DNA from: JAHBVY01 sp964415255
GTDB lineage: Bacteria; Myxococcota_A; Polyangia; Polyangiales; Polyangiaceae
NCBI GenBank assembly: GCA_964415255.1
Contig: CAYQAC010000003.1
Coordinates: 1-64,000 of the forward strand
Direction of reading: 5' to 3'
DNA length: 64,000 bases
Shown here: positions 1-9,271 of the stretch, piece by piece
How positions within the stretch are numbered: position 1 is the first letter of the stretch
How the letters are laid out: the number at the start of each line of letters is the position of its first letter
Made by a program: the position numbers and the translations under genes
Notes under the pieces: generated by a model
What the model was told of the DNA's origin: nothing
Seen by the model: only the letters and a program-made list of their open reading frames with translations
Database searches by the model: none

Positions 1-842
<842 letters not shown>

Positions 843-992
843 GTCTCGCTGAGGCGCCTCCTCGTGAGCGTCAGGCGGGCTTACCGTTTGGCGTTCACGT
901 CGGGGGTTGCGCGCGGGCCGGCTCCATCAGGGGCTGGCCCTCGCTGCTTTTGTTCAGTTGCGCGCGTCGCTCGCGCGCCGTATGCCCCCGCC

Positions 993-1421
993 GTGGTGCG
1001 CGCGCTGACGGTTGGGTGCTGGGGGAGCGCGCTCAGCGTCTTGATGACGCTGGGCTGTTCGGATGAGTCCCCGCAGCCGAGTGAGTGCTCAGCGCCGCGC
1101 GCGGCCTTCGCGCTGGTGCTGTCCGCCCAGGGCGGTGAGCTGCCCAGCGACACCCAGCTTGATGTCACCTTCTCGGGTGGTCATGAGCTGTTTGAGCTGG
1201 CTCAGCCGAGCGAGACGCTCGAGGCCGTGCGCTGTGAGAGCGTGGCTGAAGAGCAGCGCGTGGTGGCGCTCTCGTGCTCGCTGTGGACCGATGGGCCCGC
1301 TGAGGTGACGGTCATCGCCACCGGCTTCGAGCCACTGACCCAGTCCCTGGCGCATGAGGTGGACGATTGCGGTGTCCGCACCGTGGACGTCCAGCTTGAG
1401 CTCAAGCCTGAGCAGCCCTGA
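993..1421 (+). CDS. putative lipoprotein, function unknown
   Basis: Small secreted protein of no family I recognise. The frame is open from a GTG at 864, but the first 43 codons are Arg/Pro-rich. Starting at GTG 993 gives a short basic n-region, a hydrophobic core and the lipobox-like LMTLGC followed by SDES, so a type II signal peptide is likely. The remaining ~115 residues have four Cys, three in a CESVAEEQRVVALSCSL context plus a late one (DDCGV), and look like a small beta domain with a hydrophobic/polar alternation. It lies 150 bp after groL on the same strand and 21 bp before the next gene. Start choice is uncertain. Confidence 0.6.
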   Translation: MVRALTVGCWGSALSVLMTLGCSDESPQPSECSAPRAAFALVLSAQGGELPSDTQLDVTFSGGHELFELAQPSETLEAVRCESVAEEQRVVALSCSLWTDGPAEVTVIATGFEPLTQSLAHEVDDCGVRTVDVQLELKPEQP

Positions 1422-1442
1422 GCCCATGCTAGCCTGACCTCC

Positions 1443-2486
1443 ATGGCCACGGAGGACGCTGGGCTGACCCCGCTGACGACCCTGAGCGCCGCCTGGCAGG
1501 TCTCAGGGCAAAGCGCGCGGCTGCGCGCGGTGCGCGACAGAGCGGAGCGGCTCCGGGAGCTGATCGAGGGCGGCCCGCGGGTGACGGCGGTGCGCACGCT
1601 GCCGGTCGCCACGCTGCTCTACCCCAAGGCGGAGGCGCTCGGGCTGGCGAGCGGCTCGCTGCCGCTGGTGCTACTCACGCGGCGCGCGGTGCTGGTGCAG
1701 TTCCTACAGCAGGGTCAGCTGAAGACGCTGCTGTTTAACCCAAGCGATGCTGAGGCGCCGCGCAAGGCGCCGCTCTTCGAGCGCCAGGCAGCCACGATGA
1801 TGACGGCGGTCGCCCGCCGCGCGCTGGAGCAGCGCTCGGCGCCGCTTACAGAGCAGCTCATGGCGCTCGGGCTGTCAGCGGGCGCCGTCGACTACCTGGC
1901 CTTCAATCACCTGGAGCTAGAGGACGTCAGTGGAGCTGTCGAAAAATTCCACGCGGCAACGCTCATAACGCCCGCGCCTGAGTGGGAAGACTTTGTCGAT
2001 GTGCACCCAGCCGCGCGCGCGTGGCGCGTGCCCCAGGGCGCTCCCCCAGCCTCTTTCGAGCGAGCGCTGCTCACTCAAGAGGACCTCAGCTTAGGGGACG
2101 GCGCGTACCTCATCCGCACCCCAGGGCGCACGCGCGGCCACCAGACCTTGATCCTCAACACCACGAGCGGCGTGTGGGGCGTCAGCGGAAATGGCGTGGC
2201 GACCGACAGCTGGAGCCCGCTCGACAGCCACATTGGGGGGCTGGCGCGGGCTTGTCGTCAGCGGGGGCTCGACGTGGCGCCGAGCACCTCGGCGCTCTCG
2301 TGTGGCGCCGAGCAGCACGCGTCCATGGTGCTCGAGCGGAGCCTGGTGGGCCGCGCGGCGCCCGCGCCCGCCTTCGTGCAGCTGCTGCCGGCGAGCGAGC
2401 TGACCGCCTCACGGCTCACCCCAGGGCTCAGCCCCACGGTGACCTACCAGGGCATCCAGTGCGGGCGGCTGCAGCGCACCTCCTGA
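1443..2486 (+). CDS. hypothetical protein with degenerate metallo-beta-lactamase-like fold
   Basis: A 347-residue cytoplasmic protein without signal peptide or membrane segment. Two stretches recall metallo-hydrolases of the beta-lactamase fold: YLAFNHLELEDVSGAV near residue 152, in the place of the HxHxDH metal motif, and LIRTPGRTRGHQTLIL near 222, in the place of the TPGHTxGS loop. Only one His of the first motif survives and the second has Arg for His. If the homology is real, metal binding is probably altered or lost. ATG 1443 is the first good start. It faces the convergent gene ending at 2628. The fold assignment is inferred from motif spacing alone. Confidence 0.55.
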   Translation: MATEDAGLTPLTTLSAAWQVSGQSARLRAVRDRAERLRELIEGGPRVTAVRTLPVATLLYPKAEALGLASGSLPLVLLTRRAVLVQFLQQGQLKTLLFNPSDAEAPRKAPLFERQAATMMTAVARRALEQRSAPLTEQLMALGLSAGAVDYLAFNHLELEDVSGAVEKFHAATLITPAPEWEDFVDVHPAARAWRVPQGAPPASFERALLTQEDLSLGDGAYLIRTPGRTRGHQTLILNTTSGVWGVSGNGVATDSWSPLDSHIGGLARACRQRGLDVAPSTSALSCGAEQHASMVLERSLVGRAAPAPAFVQLLPASELTASRLTPGLSPTVTYQGIQCGRLQRTS

Positions 2487-2533
2487 GCGCACCTCTCGGC
2501 GAGCCGGCCTGTTCACTTGGCGGACCCCTGAGC

Positions 2534-2625
2534 TAGTCAGTTAGGCTAACGGTTGCGCCATCACTCCTCGGCGCTTTCTTGCGCTCACCATGCCTCGCGC
2601 GCGTGATAGTCAGTTGGGCTAACTA
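2534..2625. repeat. two TAGTCAG-N5-CTAAC dyads between convergent genes
   Basis: TAGTCAG-TTAGG-CTAAC lies at 2534-2550 and TAGTCAG-TTGGG-CTAACTA at 2607-2625, each with a five-base centre. They belong to a family found throughout the window (see findings). They fill the gap between convergent genes and have no T-run, so they are not ordinary intrinsic terminators. Confidence 0.7.
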
Positions 2626-2627
2626 TA

Positions 2628-3239
2628 TCACTCTTCGAGCGCGTTGATGTCGACGCGCTTGGCGTAGCTCTTCAGCACCGCGCGCTCCTCCACCAGCTCA
2701 CCCTCGGTGGTGGCGACGATGTCGAGCCGCACGATGCCAACCTCAGGGCAGAACAGCGTGGTCACGCGGCTCAGCGCCTCCCCCTGCGCGGCGCTCTCCT
2801 CCGTCTCCAAGCAGCCCTTGAAGCTGCCCGCCGCCGTCTCCGCCGCGACGTCCACCCGCGTGATGGTCACGTCACCTGACGCTCCTGGGAAGCGCGCCCC
2901 AACGCGCAGCGGCGCCTTGAGCACCCAGCCGCGGCGCAGATCACGCACCCCCTCCGGCTCAATGGAGAGGTGCACCACGCGGCTGCCCATCTTCAAGTCG
3001 ACGCGCCCTGAGCGCGGGTGGCTGATGTGCATCCACAGGGCGCCGACCAGCTGCCCCTCGCTGTAGGTGTCGTAGCTGTAGACGAAGTCGTGCGGCAGCG
3101 GCAGGTAGACGCTCACCGCCGAGCGCGCCGCGGCCTGCGTCGGGGGTGCGTCAGGCGCCGCCGCCTGGCTCGCGCACCCCAGCGCCAAGACGAGCAGCAT
3201 GAGCGCTGCCCTCGTAGGGGCGGGCACCTGACGATTCAC
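2628..3239 (-). CDS. putative lipoprotein, function unknown
   Basis: Secreted lipoprotein: a leader with two Arg is followed by ALMLLVLALGC, a good lipobox, and an Ala/Pro-rich spacer. The mature domain (~170 residues) begins YLPLPHDFVYSYDTYSEG, is beta-rich and carries two Cys (KGCLE, LFCPE) that could form a disulfide. I do not recognise the family. The frame is open to 3365, but that extension reads through a palindromic repeat; GTG 3239 gives a basic n-region, while ATG 3200 would give an uncharged one. It follows the TPR-like gene 3355-3747 on the same strand and may be cotranscribed with it. Confidence 0.6.
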   Translation of the reverse strand: MNRQVPAPTRAALMLLVLALGCASQAAAPDAPPTQAAARSAVSVYLPLPHDFVYSYDTYSEGQLVGALWMHISHPRSGRVDLKMGSRVVHLSIEPEGVRDLRRGWVLKAPLRVGARFPGASGDVTITRVDVAAETAAGSFKGCLETEESAAQGEALSRVTTLFCPEVGIVRLDIVATTEGELVEERAVLKSYAKRVDINALEE

Positions 3240-3316
3240 GCCCCCCAGTGCCTTGCCCTCCCTCGTAGGGGCGGGTTTCAAACCCGCCCACCACGCATTG
3301 TATTTCCTTAAGGAAA
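3211..3316. repeat. palindromic intergenic element, GGGCGGGTTT stem type
   Basis: CTCGTAGGGGCGGG occurs twice (3211-3224 and 3262-3275). The second copy continues into a perfect ten-base-pair dyad, GGGCGGGTTT-c-AAACCCGCCC (3269-3289), followed by the palindrome TTTCCTTAAGGAAA (3303-3316). A sister dyad is at 18569-18589. Similar CGTAGGGGCGGGTTT elements occur dispersed in many bacterial genomes, to my knowledge. The first copy overlaps the 5' codons of the lipoprotein gene. Confidence 0.75.
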
Positions 3317-3354
3317 ACCTAACGGCTCCCCCCGTCGCCAGCGCGCCCCGCGAC

Positions 3355-3747
3355 TCAGTGCACATGGGCGCCGTGGGTGCCGTAGGCGTAGAAGAGGAGC
3401 GCGGCCACCAAAACAGCCACCGCGAGCAGCAGGTATTTCATGAGCGGATCGGGCTCAATGCGGCGCCTGAGCTCGGCCGCCGCGCGCCGCACCGCCTCCG
3501 ACTCACTCTCCAGGAGCCTCGGGGTGAGCTCGCGCACCGCCGCGTAATTGCCCGCCTCGAACGCGGCGATCGCCGGCTGTAGCTCCGCGTCTTGAGGGAA
3601 GCTCAGGAGGAAGCGAGGCCGCTCGTGACCCTCCGCGTCGAGCTCGGGGCGGAGCGCAGGTGCCTCCGCTTCAGCGCGCTGCTTGCGCCGCTTCTTGCGC
3701 CGCTTACGCTCGGCAGGCACCGCCTCAGGCGCTCGCTCCTCACTCAT
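3355..3747 (-). CDS. small membrane-anchored protein with TPR-like helices
   Basis: A 130-residue protein in three parts. The N-terminus is very basic (ERKRRKKRRKQR near residues 14-25). The middle (about 55-100) is helical, AIAAFEAGNYAAVRELTPRLLE followed by AVRRAAAELRRRIEP, and resembles one to two tetratricopeptide units. The C-terminus is one transmembrane helix, LLLAVAVLVAALLFYAYGTHG. It is probably tail-anchored with the basic region in the cytoplasm. ATG 3747 is chosen because the longer frame, to 3918, reads only through 33-bp tandem repeats. The partner protein is unknown. It lies upstream of lipoprotein gene 2628-3239. Confidence 0.6.
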   Translation of the reverse strand: MSEERAPEAVPAERKRRKKRRKQRAEAEAPALRPELDAEGHERPRFLLSFPQDAELQPAIAAFEAGNYAAVRELTPRLLESESEAVRRAAAELRRRIEPDPLMKYLLLAVAVLVAALLFYAYGTHGAHVH

Positions 3748-4149
3748 GCGCTGACGGTACACCATCTCCCGAGGCCGCGCCGCTCGACAACGAACGGCGC
3801 CACTCCACACTGCGTGCAGGACGCGCAGGGCCAGTCGGCGCCCGCGATGCTCGTAGCGCAGGGCCAGTCGGCGCCCGCGATGCTTGTAGCGGTGGGCCAG
3901 TCGGCGCCCGCGACGCATGTGGGTTTGGGGGTTGGCTCACGCTGGGCGTCAGCGCGCGGCGCTCGCAGGGGGCGCTGTGCGGTGCCTCGAGCAGGTGCAC
4001 CAGGTGCCCCTGAGTCCCCCGACCGAGCCGCAGCACCACGCTGAGCGCCGTGCCCAGCGTGCGCGGTGACGGCTAGGCAAACCCCCAAAAAATCGCGGAG
4101 CACCCACGTCAGCTGGGAGGCGCTGCTCAGGACTCAAGGCGCAGGGCGC
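3748..4149. other. 402-bp intergenic region without a gene
   Basis: No convincing coding frame. It contains the 33-bp tandem repeat (3828-3919) and one AAACCCCCAAAAAA motif (4079-4092). It must hold the promoter of the minus-strand gene starting at 3747, but I see no clear -35/-10 pair. Confidence 0.6.
3828..3919. repeat. 33-bp tandem repeat, about 2.8 copies
   Basis: The core gggccagtcggcgcccgcga starts at 3828, 3861 and 3894, exactly 33 bp apart. The first two units differ at few positions; the third diverges after the core. The period is 11 codons, so all frames stay open and spurious ORFs cross it. Confidence 0.9.
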
Positions 4150-6009
4150 TCAGAACTGGAAGTAGACGAAGGGCACTGCGTCCGCGCTCACCATCTCCCG
4201 CACCCAGAGCAGCACGCAGAGCAGCACCGCTGCTTGGGTGAAGGCCGGGGCGCGCTTGAAGGCCTCGCGGGCGCGCATGAACAGCGCCTCTGGCACGTAG
4301 TGGCTCGCGAGGCCCAAGCCGAGCACGCCGAGCACCGCCGGGTGCAGGTTGGGGTGGAATGTAGTCAGCTGGCCTAACTGAGAGAACATCAGCCAGGCTG
4401 ACGGAAAACTATCCGCGCGGAAAAAGATCCAGCAGGCGCACACGAAGTGGAAGGTGATGAACACACCGAGCGCTGTGCGCAGGGCGCCCCGCGGCGGCGT
4501 GAAGCCTGGCCCGGGGAGGCGCGCCACGCTCTTGCCGCTCGTGGCGTCCCAGCGGTAGCTCTTGTGGGCCTCGCGCGCGCGCTCGGTGGCGGCGCGCGCT
4601 AGCGGACTCCGGGTGAGGCCACGGTGCACGGCGAGGGCAGCGCCGTGGAGGCCACCCCACACCACGAAGGTCCACGCGGCGCCGTGCCACAGCCCACCGA
4701 GCAGCATGGTGAGCGCGAGGTTGATGTAGGTGCGCACCTCGCCGCGGCGGTTCCCGCCGAGCGGGATGTAGAGGTAGTCCCGGAGCCAGGTGGAGAGGGA
4801 GATGTGCCAGCGCCGCCAGAAGTCTTGGATGTCCGCCGCTTTGTAGGGGGAGTCGAAGTTCAGCGGGAAGCGCACGCCGAGCAGGAGCGCCGAGCCGATG
4901 GCGATGTCGGTGTACCCGGAGAAATCACAGTAGATTTGCACCGCGTAGCCGAGCACCGCGGCGTAACACTCGAGGCTCGAGTACTGGGTGGGCGCGTCGA
5001 ACACGCGGTCCACCAGGTTGAGCGCTAGGTAGTCACCGATACAGACCTTCTTCGCGAGGCCGAGCGTGATCAAGAACAGCCCCTCCGAGGCCTCTCTAGA
5101 GCTCCAGCGCGCGGGCCCCGCGAGCTGCGGCAATAGATCGCGCGGGCGCACGATGGGGCCGGCCACCAGGTGCGGGAAGAAGGCCACGAAGCTCAGGTAC
5201 TCGACGTAGCTCTTCTGCGGCTTGATATCCCCACGGTAAACGTCGATGACGTAGCTCATCGACTCGAAGGTGAAGAAGCTGATGCCGACGGGCAGCGCGA
5301 TGCGCAGCGCCAAATCCGGTGGGTGCATGCCGAGCGACTCGAGCAGCGCGCGCGCGGTGTCGATGCCGAAGTTGAAATACTTGAACACCCCGAGCACGCC
5401 GAGGTTCACGACGGCGGTGAGGATGAGCCAGCGCTTCTTCTTCTTGTGGTCTGTCTCCCGCGCGATGGTGTTACCGAGCCACCAGTCGATGGTGGAGGAG
5501 CCGAAGATGAGCGGTAAGAAGCGCCAGTCCCAGTGGGCGTAGAAGACGTAGCTCGCGAGCAGGATGAAGATGAGCCGGAGCTTGTTGGCGCGCACCAAGA
5601 AGAAGAGCAGCGTGGCGCCGACCGCGCCGAAGAGGAGGTTGCTCGCGAGCGCGCCCAGGTGCTCATGAGGCAGCGGCACCTTCAGCCAGCCGAGGCCTGC
5701 GGAGAGCGGGTCCACGCCGCGCGCGCCCAGCGTGAGGAAGCCGAGCCCGGCGAAGTTGATCAGCACGCTGGCGGCGGCCGCCCGCGCTGTGGGCAGCTCA
5801 CCCTCACGCTGACGTCGGCTGAGCACCAAGCTGAGCGCCAGCGCGACCAGGGGGAGGCCGACGGTCGAGAGCGTGCGCGGGAGGGTGAGCGCGTAGCCAG
5901 CGAACGCGAACCAGGGCAGCAGCAGGGCGTAGCGGCGCGCCGTGAGCAGCCACGACACCACGAAGACGAAGGTGAGGAAGACTGCGTAGTCGAGGGTGTT
6001 GAACAGCAC
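4150..6009 (-). CDS. MBOAT-family membrane-bound O-acyltransferase (AlgI-like)
   Basis: A polytopic membrane acyltransferase of the MBOAT family. AlgI and DltB relatives pass acyl groups across the membrane onto extracellular polysaccharide or teichoic acid. Landmarks are DFSGYTDIAIGSALLLG, FWRRWHISLSTWLRDYLYIP and GGLWHGAAWTFVVWG with the invariant His near residue 442. At 619 residues it is longer than AlgI (~520), through extra N-terminal helices (about 1-130). It starts with GTG at 6009. No AlgJ/AlgX-like SGNH partner is nearby, so the acceptor is unknown. The polysaccharide deacetylase at 6770 could act on the same envelope glycan; that is inference. Confidence 0.9.
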   Translation of the reverse strand: MLFNTLDYAVFLTFVFVVSWLLTARRYALLLPWFAFAGYALTLPRTLSTVGLPLVALALSLVLSRRQREGELPTARAAAASVLINFAGLGFLTLGARGVDPLSAGLGWLKVPLPHEHLGALASNLLFGAVGATLLFFLVRANKLRLIFILLASYVFYAHWDWRFLPLIFGSSTIDWWLGNTIARETDHKKKKRWLILTAVVNLGVLGVFKYFNFGIDTARALLESLGMHPPDLALRIALPVGISFFTFESMSYVIDVYRGDIKPQKSYVEYLSFVAFFPHLVAGPIVRPRDLLPQLAGPARWSSREASEGLFLITLGLAKKVCIGDYLALNLVDRVFDAPTQYSSLECYAAVLGYAVQIYCDFSGYTDIAIGSALLLGVRFPLNFDSPYKAADIQDFWRRWHISLSTWLRDYLYIPLGGNRRGEVRTYINLALTMLLGGLWHGAAWTFVVWGGLHGAALAVHRGLTRSPLARAATERAREAHKSYRWDATSGKSVARLPGPGFTPPRGALRTALGVFITFHFVCACWIFFRADSFPSAWLMFSQLGQLTTFHPNLHPAVLGVLGLGLASHYVPEALFMRAREAFKRAPAFTQAAVLLCVLLWVREMVSADAVPFVYFQF

Positions 6010-6217
6010 GGGGCAGGGTCAGGTGCGGCGGCTTGCGCGGACGCGGCGGGTGCGGCCGATGGGGCCAGGCGGCCAGGAGGCCGTGGGGCTCGTAGCCTGC
6101 GTCAGGCGAGCCGCGCTGTGAAGGTCCGCTGGCGCGCGGAGCCAGACGCGCGGGCAGGCCACGCAGGATCTTCACCTGGTGCTTGGCGCCTCAAGGAGCG
6201 CCTCTGGGTTGACTCGC

Positions 6218-6245
6218 GAGGGCCTAGGCCTAACTCTAGGCCCTC
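6218..6245 (+). promoter_or_regulatory. hairpin abutting the start codon of the next gene
   Basis: GAGGGCCTA (6218-6226) and TAGGCCCTC (6237-6245) form a perfect nine-base-pair stem with a ten-base loop, ending two bases before ATG 6248. An overlapping palindrome GGCCTAGGCC (6221-6230) offers an alternative fold. No Shine-Dalgarno is visible outside it, so the hairpin could control translation or be a protein-binding dyad. Confidence 0.45.
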
Positions 6246-6247
6246 CT

Positions 6248-6760
6248 ATGATCGGGCGGCTGGTGTTGGGGATCCTCAAAGGGGTCCTGGTGGGCGGCGC
6301 GGTCGCCGCCGGGCTGATCTTCGGCTTGGGCGTGACCAGCTGGACAGCTCCGCTCGCTTACACGTTCGCCGCCGTCACTGGCGTGCTCACCGCGCTCGTG
6401 GCGGGCAAGGGGATTTGGGTGCGCGGCGCTGGGGTGGAGAACGGCATCAAGGCGGTGGTCGCCTTGGGGCTCGCGAGCCTGGCGGTGTTCGCCGTCCGGA
6501 AGTGGGCCGCCGTGGATGTGGACTTGAGCGCGCTCTCGGCCGGGGCGGGGCGCCTCGGTGATCTGCCGGCGGCCTCCTTGCCGATCGTGGGGACGGTCCT
6601 GGCGCTGCTCTACGAGATGGACAACCTCGGCGAGAGCGCCAAGGAGCAGCAGCGTGATTCCGTGAGGAAACGTGTGGCGCCGGGCCTGGCTGAAGGCAGC
6701 TTGGCTGACGAGTCAGAGGAGCTCTCAGGGTCCGCGGAGCGTCGCCGCGGGCGACGCTGA
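6248..6760 (+). CDS. integral membrane protein, function unknown
   Basis: A 170-residue protein with about four predicted membrane helices (residues ~5-27, 35-53, 65-85, 110-125), rich in Gly/Ala/Val. A charged cytoplasmic-looking tail ends in SAERRRGRR. I recognise no family. ATG 6248 is preferred over upstream in-frame starts because the hydrophobic segment begins there. A hairpin lies directly upstream of the start. The deacetylase gene begins only 9 bp after its stop, so the two are very likely cotranscribed. Confidence 0.7.
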   Translation: MIGRLVLGILKGVLVGGAVAAGLIFGLGVTSWTAPLAYTFAAVTGVLTALVAGKGIWVRGAGVENGIKAVVALGLASLAVFAVRKWAAVDVDLSALSAGAGRLGDLPAASLPIVGTVLALLYEMDNLGESAKEQQRDSVRKRVAPGLAEGSLADESEELSGSAERRRGRR

Positions 6761-6769
6761 GGGCTAGCG

Positions 6770-7564
6770 GTGCCGCCCGCACGCGTGGCCCTGTGGGTGA
6801 TGACCCTCGGGGGTATCGCGCTGATGCTGCGCTCGACGCTCGGTGAGCCGGTGCCCCTCGTCTACGCGCTCGCGGCCCTCCTCAGCTACCTCGCTTGGAT
6901 CGGGCTGGGGGTGGCGCTGCCCCAGCTCGAGATGTTCGGGGATGTTTTATGGCGCGGCGACACCCAAGCCAAGGAGGTGGCGCTGACCTTCGACGACGGG
7001 CCGCACCCAGAGCACACGCGGCGCGTGCTTGAGGTGCTCGCGGAGCACCAGGTGCCGGCGACCTTCTTCGTCGTGGGGCGTAAGGTGGCGGCGCACCCCG
7101 AGGTCGCGCGGGCGATCGCTGACGCCGGTCACGTCCTCGGGCTGCACAGCTACCATCACGATCGGCTCTACGCGCTGCGATCGCCTCTGCGCATCACCGA
7201 AGACATCACGCGCACTCAGCGTGAGGTGGAGGCCGCCACAGGGCAGCGCGCGTCGCTGTTTCGGCCGCCGATCGGCTACGTGTCGCCGCGCGTCGCCGCT
7301 GGCGCTCAGCGCGCTCAGGTGACCCTGGTCGCCTGGAGCGCGAAGGGGCGCGACGGGCTCCGCCACGTGACGGTGGAGGCCGCCTCGCGGCGGCTGATCC
7401 GCGGCCTCAAGCCGGGCGCCATCTTGCTGCTCCACGACGCCGCGGAGCGTGATGACTATGAGCCCATCGCGCCGGAGGTGTTGCGCGCGTTGCTCGACGC
7501 CATCAGCGCGCAGGGTTACCGCGTGGTGCCGCTTGAGCGGTTCTTGGAGGTGGACGAAGGTTAG
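6770..7564 (+). CDS. membrane-anchored polysaccharide deacetylase (NodB domain, CE4)
   Basis: Removes acetyl groups from N-acetylated sugars of peptidoglycan, chitin-like or capsular glycans. Two N-terminal hydrophobic segments (about residues 5-20 and 28-50) place the enzyme at the membrane. The NodB domain follows with all hallmark motifs: TFDDGP (catalytic Asp75, metal Asp76), HSYHH (His126, His130), FRPPIGY (Arg165) and LLLHD (His222, Asp223). Its 264 residues are typical of the family. GTG 6770 lies 9 bp after the preceding membrane-protein gene. The true substrate cannot be read from sequence. Confidence 0.92.
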   Translation: MPPARVALWVMTLGGIALMLRSTLGEPVPLVYALAALLSYLAWIGLGVALPQLEMFGDVLWRGDTQAKEVALTFDDGPHPEHTRRVLEVLAEHQVPATFFVVGRKVAAHPEVARAIADAGHVLGLHSYHHDRLYALRSPLRITEDITRTQREVEAATGQRASLFRPPIGYVSPRVAAGAQRAQVTLVAWSAKGRDGLRHVTVEAASRRLIRGLKPGAILLLHDAAERDDYEPIAPEVLRALLDAISAQGYRVVPLERFLEVDEG

Positions 7565-7580
7565 GGCAGAGGTGTAGCGC

Positions 7581-9050
7581 TCACAGCTGGCTGCGCGGTG
7601 GGAGCACGGCGTTGGCGAGCAGCAGCCCACCCACCAGGCTGGTGGCCACCAAGAACATCCGAAAGATCCCCTCGGTGCCGCTGAGCACGTCGCGTTCGAT
7701 GAACGAGCTGAGGCTCCGGAACCCGATGCTGCCCGGGACCAGCAACACCAAGCCGGGCACTAAGGTCACGCTGGCTGGGCGGCGCAGCCGCCGCGCGAGG
7801 AGGTTGGAGACCAGCGCGACGATGAAGGCGCCGACCAACACGCCCAGCTCAGGGCCGAGCCATGAGGCGCCGATGCGCGCGCCGGAGAAGCCGAGCACCC
7901 CAGTGCCAATGATCCACGGGATGTCGCGTTTCCTCGCGCGAAATAGCACCGCGAACGCGACCGGCGCGAGGCCGAGCGCGATGAGCTCCGCCCAGGCAGG
8001 CAGCGGCGCCGCGGTGAGCTGCTGTGAGGCAGCGGGGAACAGCCGCGCGATCAGCTCGCGGCTGAGCGCGACGCCGAGGGCGAGCTGAAACAGGCTCACG
8101 ACCGCGCCAGCGAAGCGCGCGGTGCCGCTCATCAGGTGCTGCGTTGCCAGCTCGCTCATCGCCACCGTGAGCGACAGGCCAGGTAAAAGGACGATTAACG
8201 AAGCCAGCGTCGTGACCCCATCAGAGACCGGGAGCACCCGGCTCGCCCAGCTGGCGAGGCCACCGGCGAGCGCGCCGGCGACAGCTGGGAACACACGGCT
8301 ACGCGCCGGGTCGCGCGCCATCCAGAGCGATACGCCCCCAAGCAGGAGACCGATCGCGCCGGCGAGCGCGACGTCAGGCAAGCGTCCACGGAGGAAGCAG
8401 GCGGCGGCGGCCGCGCTGATCGCGAAGGCGAGCGGCATCAGCCAAGTGGGGTAGTGTGGCGGCGCTGAGGCCACGCGATCGAGCCGCTCGAAGGCGTCAC
8501 CCAGGGAGACCTCGCCGCGCGCGATGCCATCGATCAGCTGGTTCAAATCGGCGAGCTTGGCGAGGTTCACCTCGCCTGGTGAGACTCGCACGAGGTGCGT
8601 CTGGGCGACGCGCTCATCGCCCACCGCGACGAACAAAGAGGTGGGCGTGGAGAACACCTGAACCTCCACGCCGAGGCGCACAGCGCACGCGGCGAGGGCC
8701 TCCTCCAGCCGCAGGGTGTCCGTGCCTTGCACGTGGAGCATCCTCCCGAGCCGCAGCAAGAACGCGCTGGCGTCTTGGAGGTAGGTCGCGTCGGTGTCGA
8801 TGAGCGCGCTGGAGGGGAGCGAGTTCTTGAGCTCACTGAGCTCTGCCCAGGTGATCTGGCTCGGCAGCTTCAGGCTGAGGCTGGGGCGCGTCTCCGCGTC
8901 AGGCCCATCGAGCTCATCGATATCCTCGACGCTGGTCTGGCCGCGAGCTGACGGATCCACGAGGCCGTGGCTAGCACCGTCTGCCGCGGCGTCGAGACGC
9001 CGCTCAGGCTTCAAGTCAGGCAGGTCGCGCGGCGCGAAGGGGAGCAGCAC
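7581..9050 (-). CDS. ThrE-family threonine/serine exporter
   Basis: Single-chain member of the ThrE (YjjP/YjjB) family, which exports small amino acids or dicarboxylates across the inner membrane. Residues ~75-210 form the soluble N-terminal domain (FLLRLGRMLHVQGTDTLRLE). About ten membrane helices follow in two halves, including LIVLLPGLSLTVAMSELATQHL and the repeat-related VPGLVLLVPGSIGFRSLSSF. The extra acidic N-terminal ~70 residues are unusual and may be disordered. It starts with GTG 9050. It converges with the deacetylase gene with only 16 bp between stops. Confidence 0.9.
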   Translation of the reverse strand: MLLPFAPRDLPDLKPERRLDAAADGASHGLVDPSARGQTSVEDIDELDGPDAETRPSLSLKLPSQITWAELSELKNSLPSSALIDTDATYLQDASAFLLRLGRMLHVQGTDTLRLEEALAACAVRLGVEVQVFSTPTSLFVAVGDERVAQTHLVRVSPGEVNLAKLADLNQLIDGIARGEVSLGDAFERLDRVASAPPHYPTWLMPLAFAISAAAAACFLRGRLPDVALAGAIGLLLGGVSLWMARDPARSRVFPAVAGALAGGLASWASRVLPVSDGVTTLASLIVLLPGLSLTVAMSELATQHLMSGTARFAGAVVSLFQLALGVALSRELIARLFPAASQQLTAAPLPAWAELIALGLAPVAFAVLFRARKRDIPWIIGTGVLGFSGARIGASWLGPELGVLVGAFIVALVSNLLARRLRRPASVTLVPGLVLLVPGSIGFRSLSSFIERDVLSGTEGIFRMFLVATSLVGGLLLANAVLPPRSQL

Positions 9051-9271
9051 CCGCTGAGCAGCCCGAGGGGCTGCTTGGGTGGCTAGTGCGGCGCGAAGGG
9101 AGGCCGCGCCGAGGTGAAATGTCCTGACCTGGTTAGGCTGCAGGCGCGCGTGTTAGCGTCGCGCCTCGCTTCAACGGCCAAGGCCGCTGGGGCGCGGCCC
9201 CTTGAGCGCGCGGCGTAGGGGTCAGGTGGAGGCGTGAGCGCGCGCGGCTTGTTGGGCAAAGTGAGGATTGG

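Noticed and set aside
2534..2625. Intrinsic terminators at the TAGTCAG dyads
   Set aside because: Stems of five to seven pairs with no following T-run do not meet the usual form; kept as repeats.
3744..4103. Open frames across the 33-bp tandem repeat on both strands
   Set aside because: The repeat period is a multiple of three, so every frame stays open; the predicted proteins are repeat translations without initiation signals.
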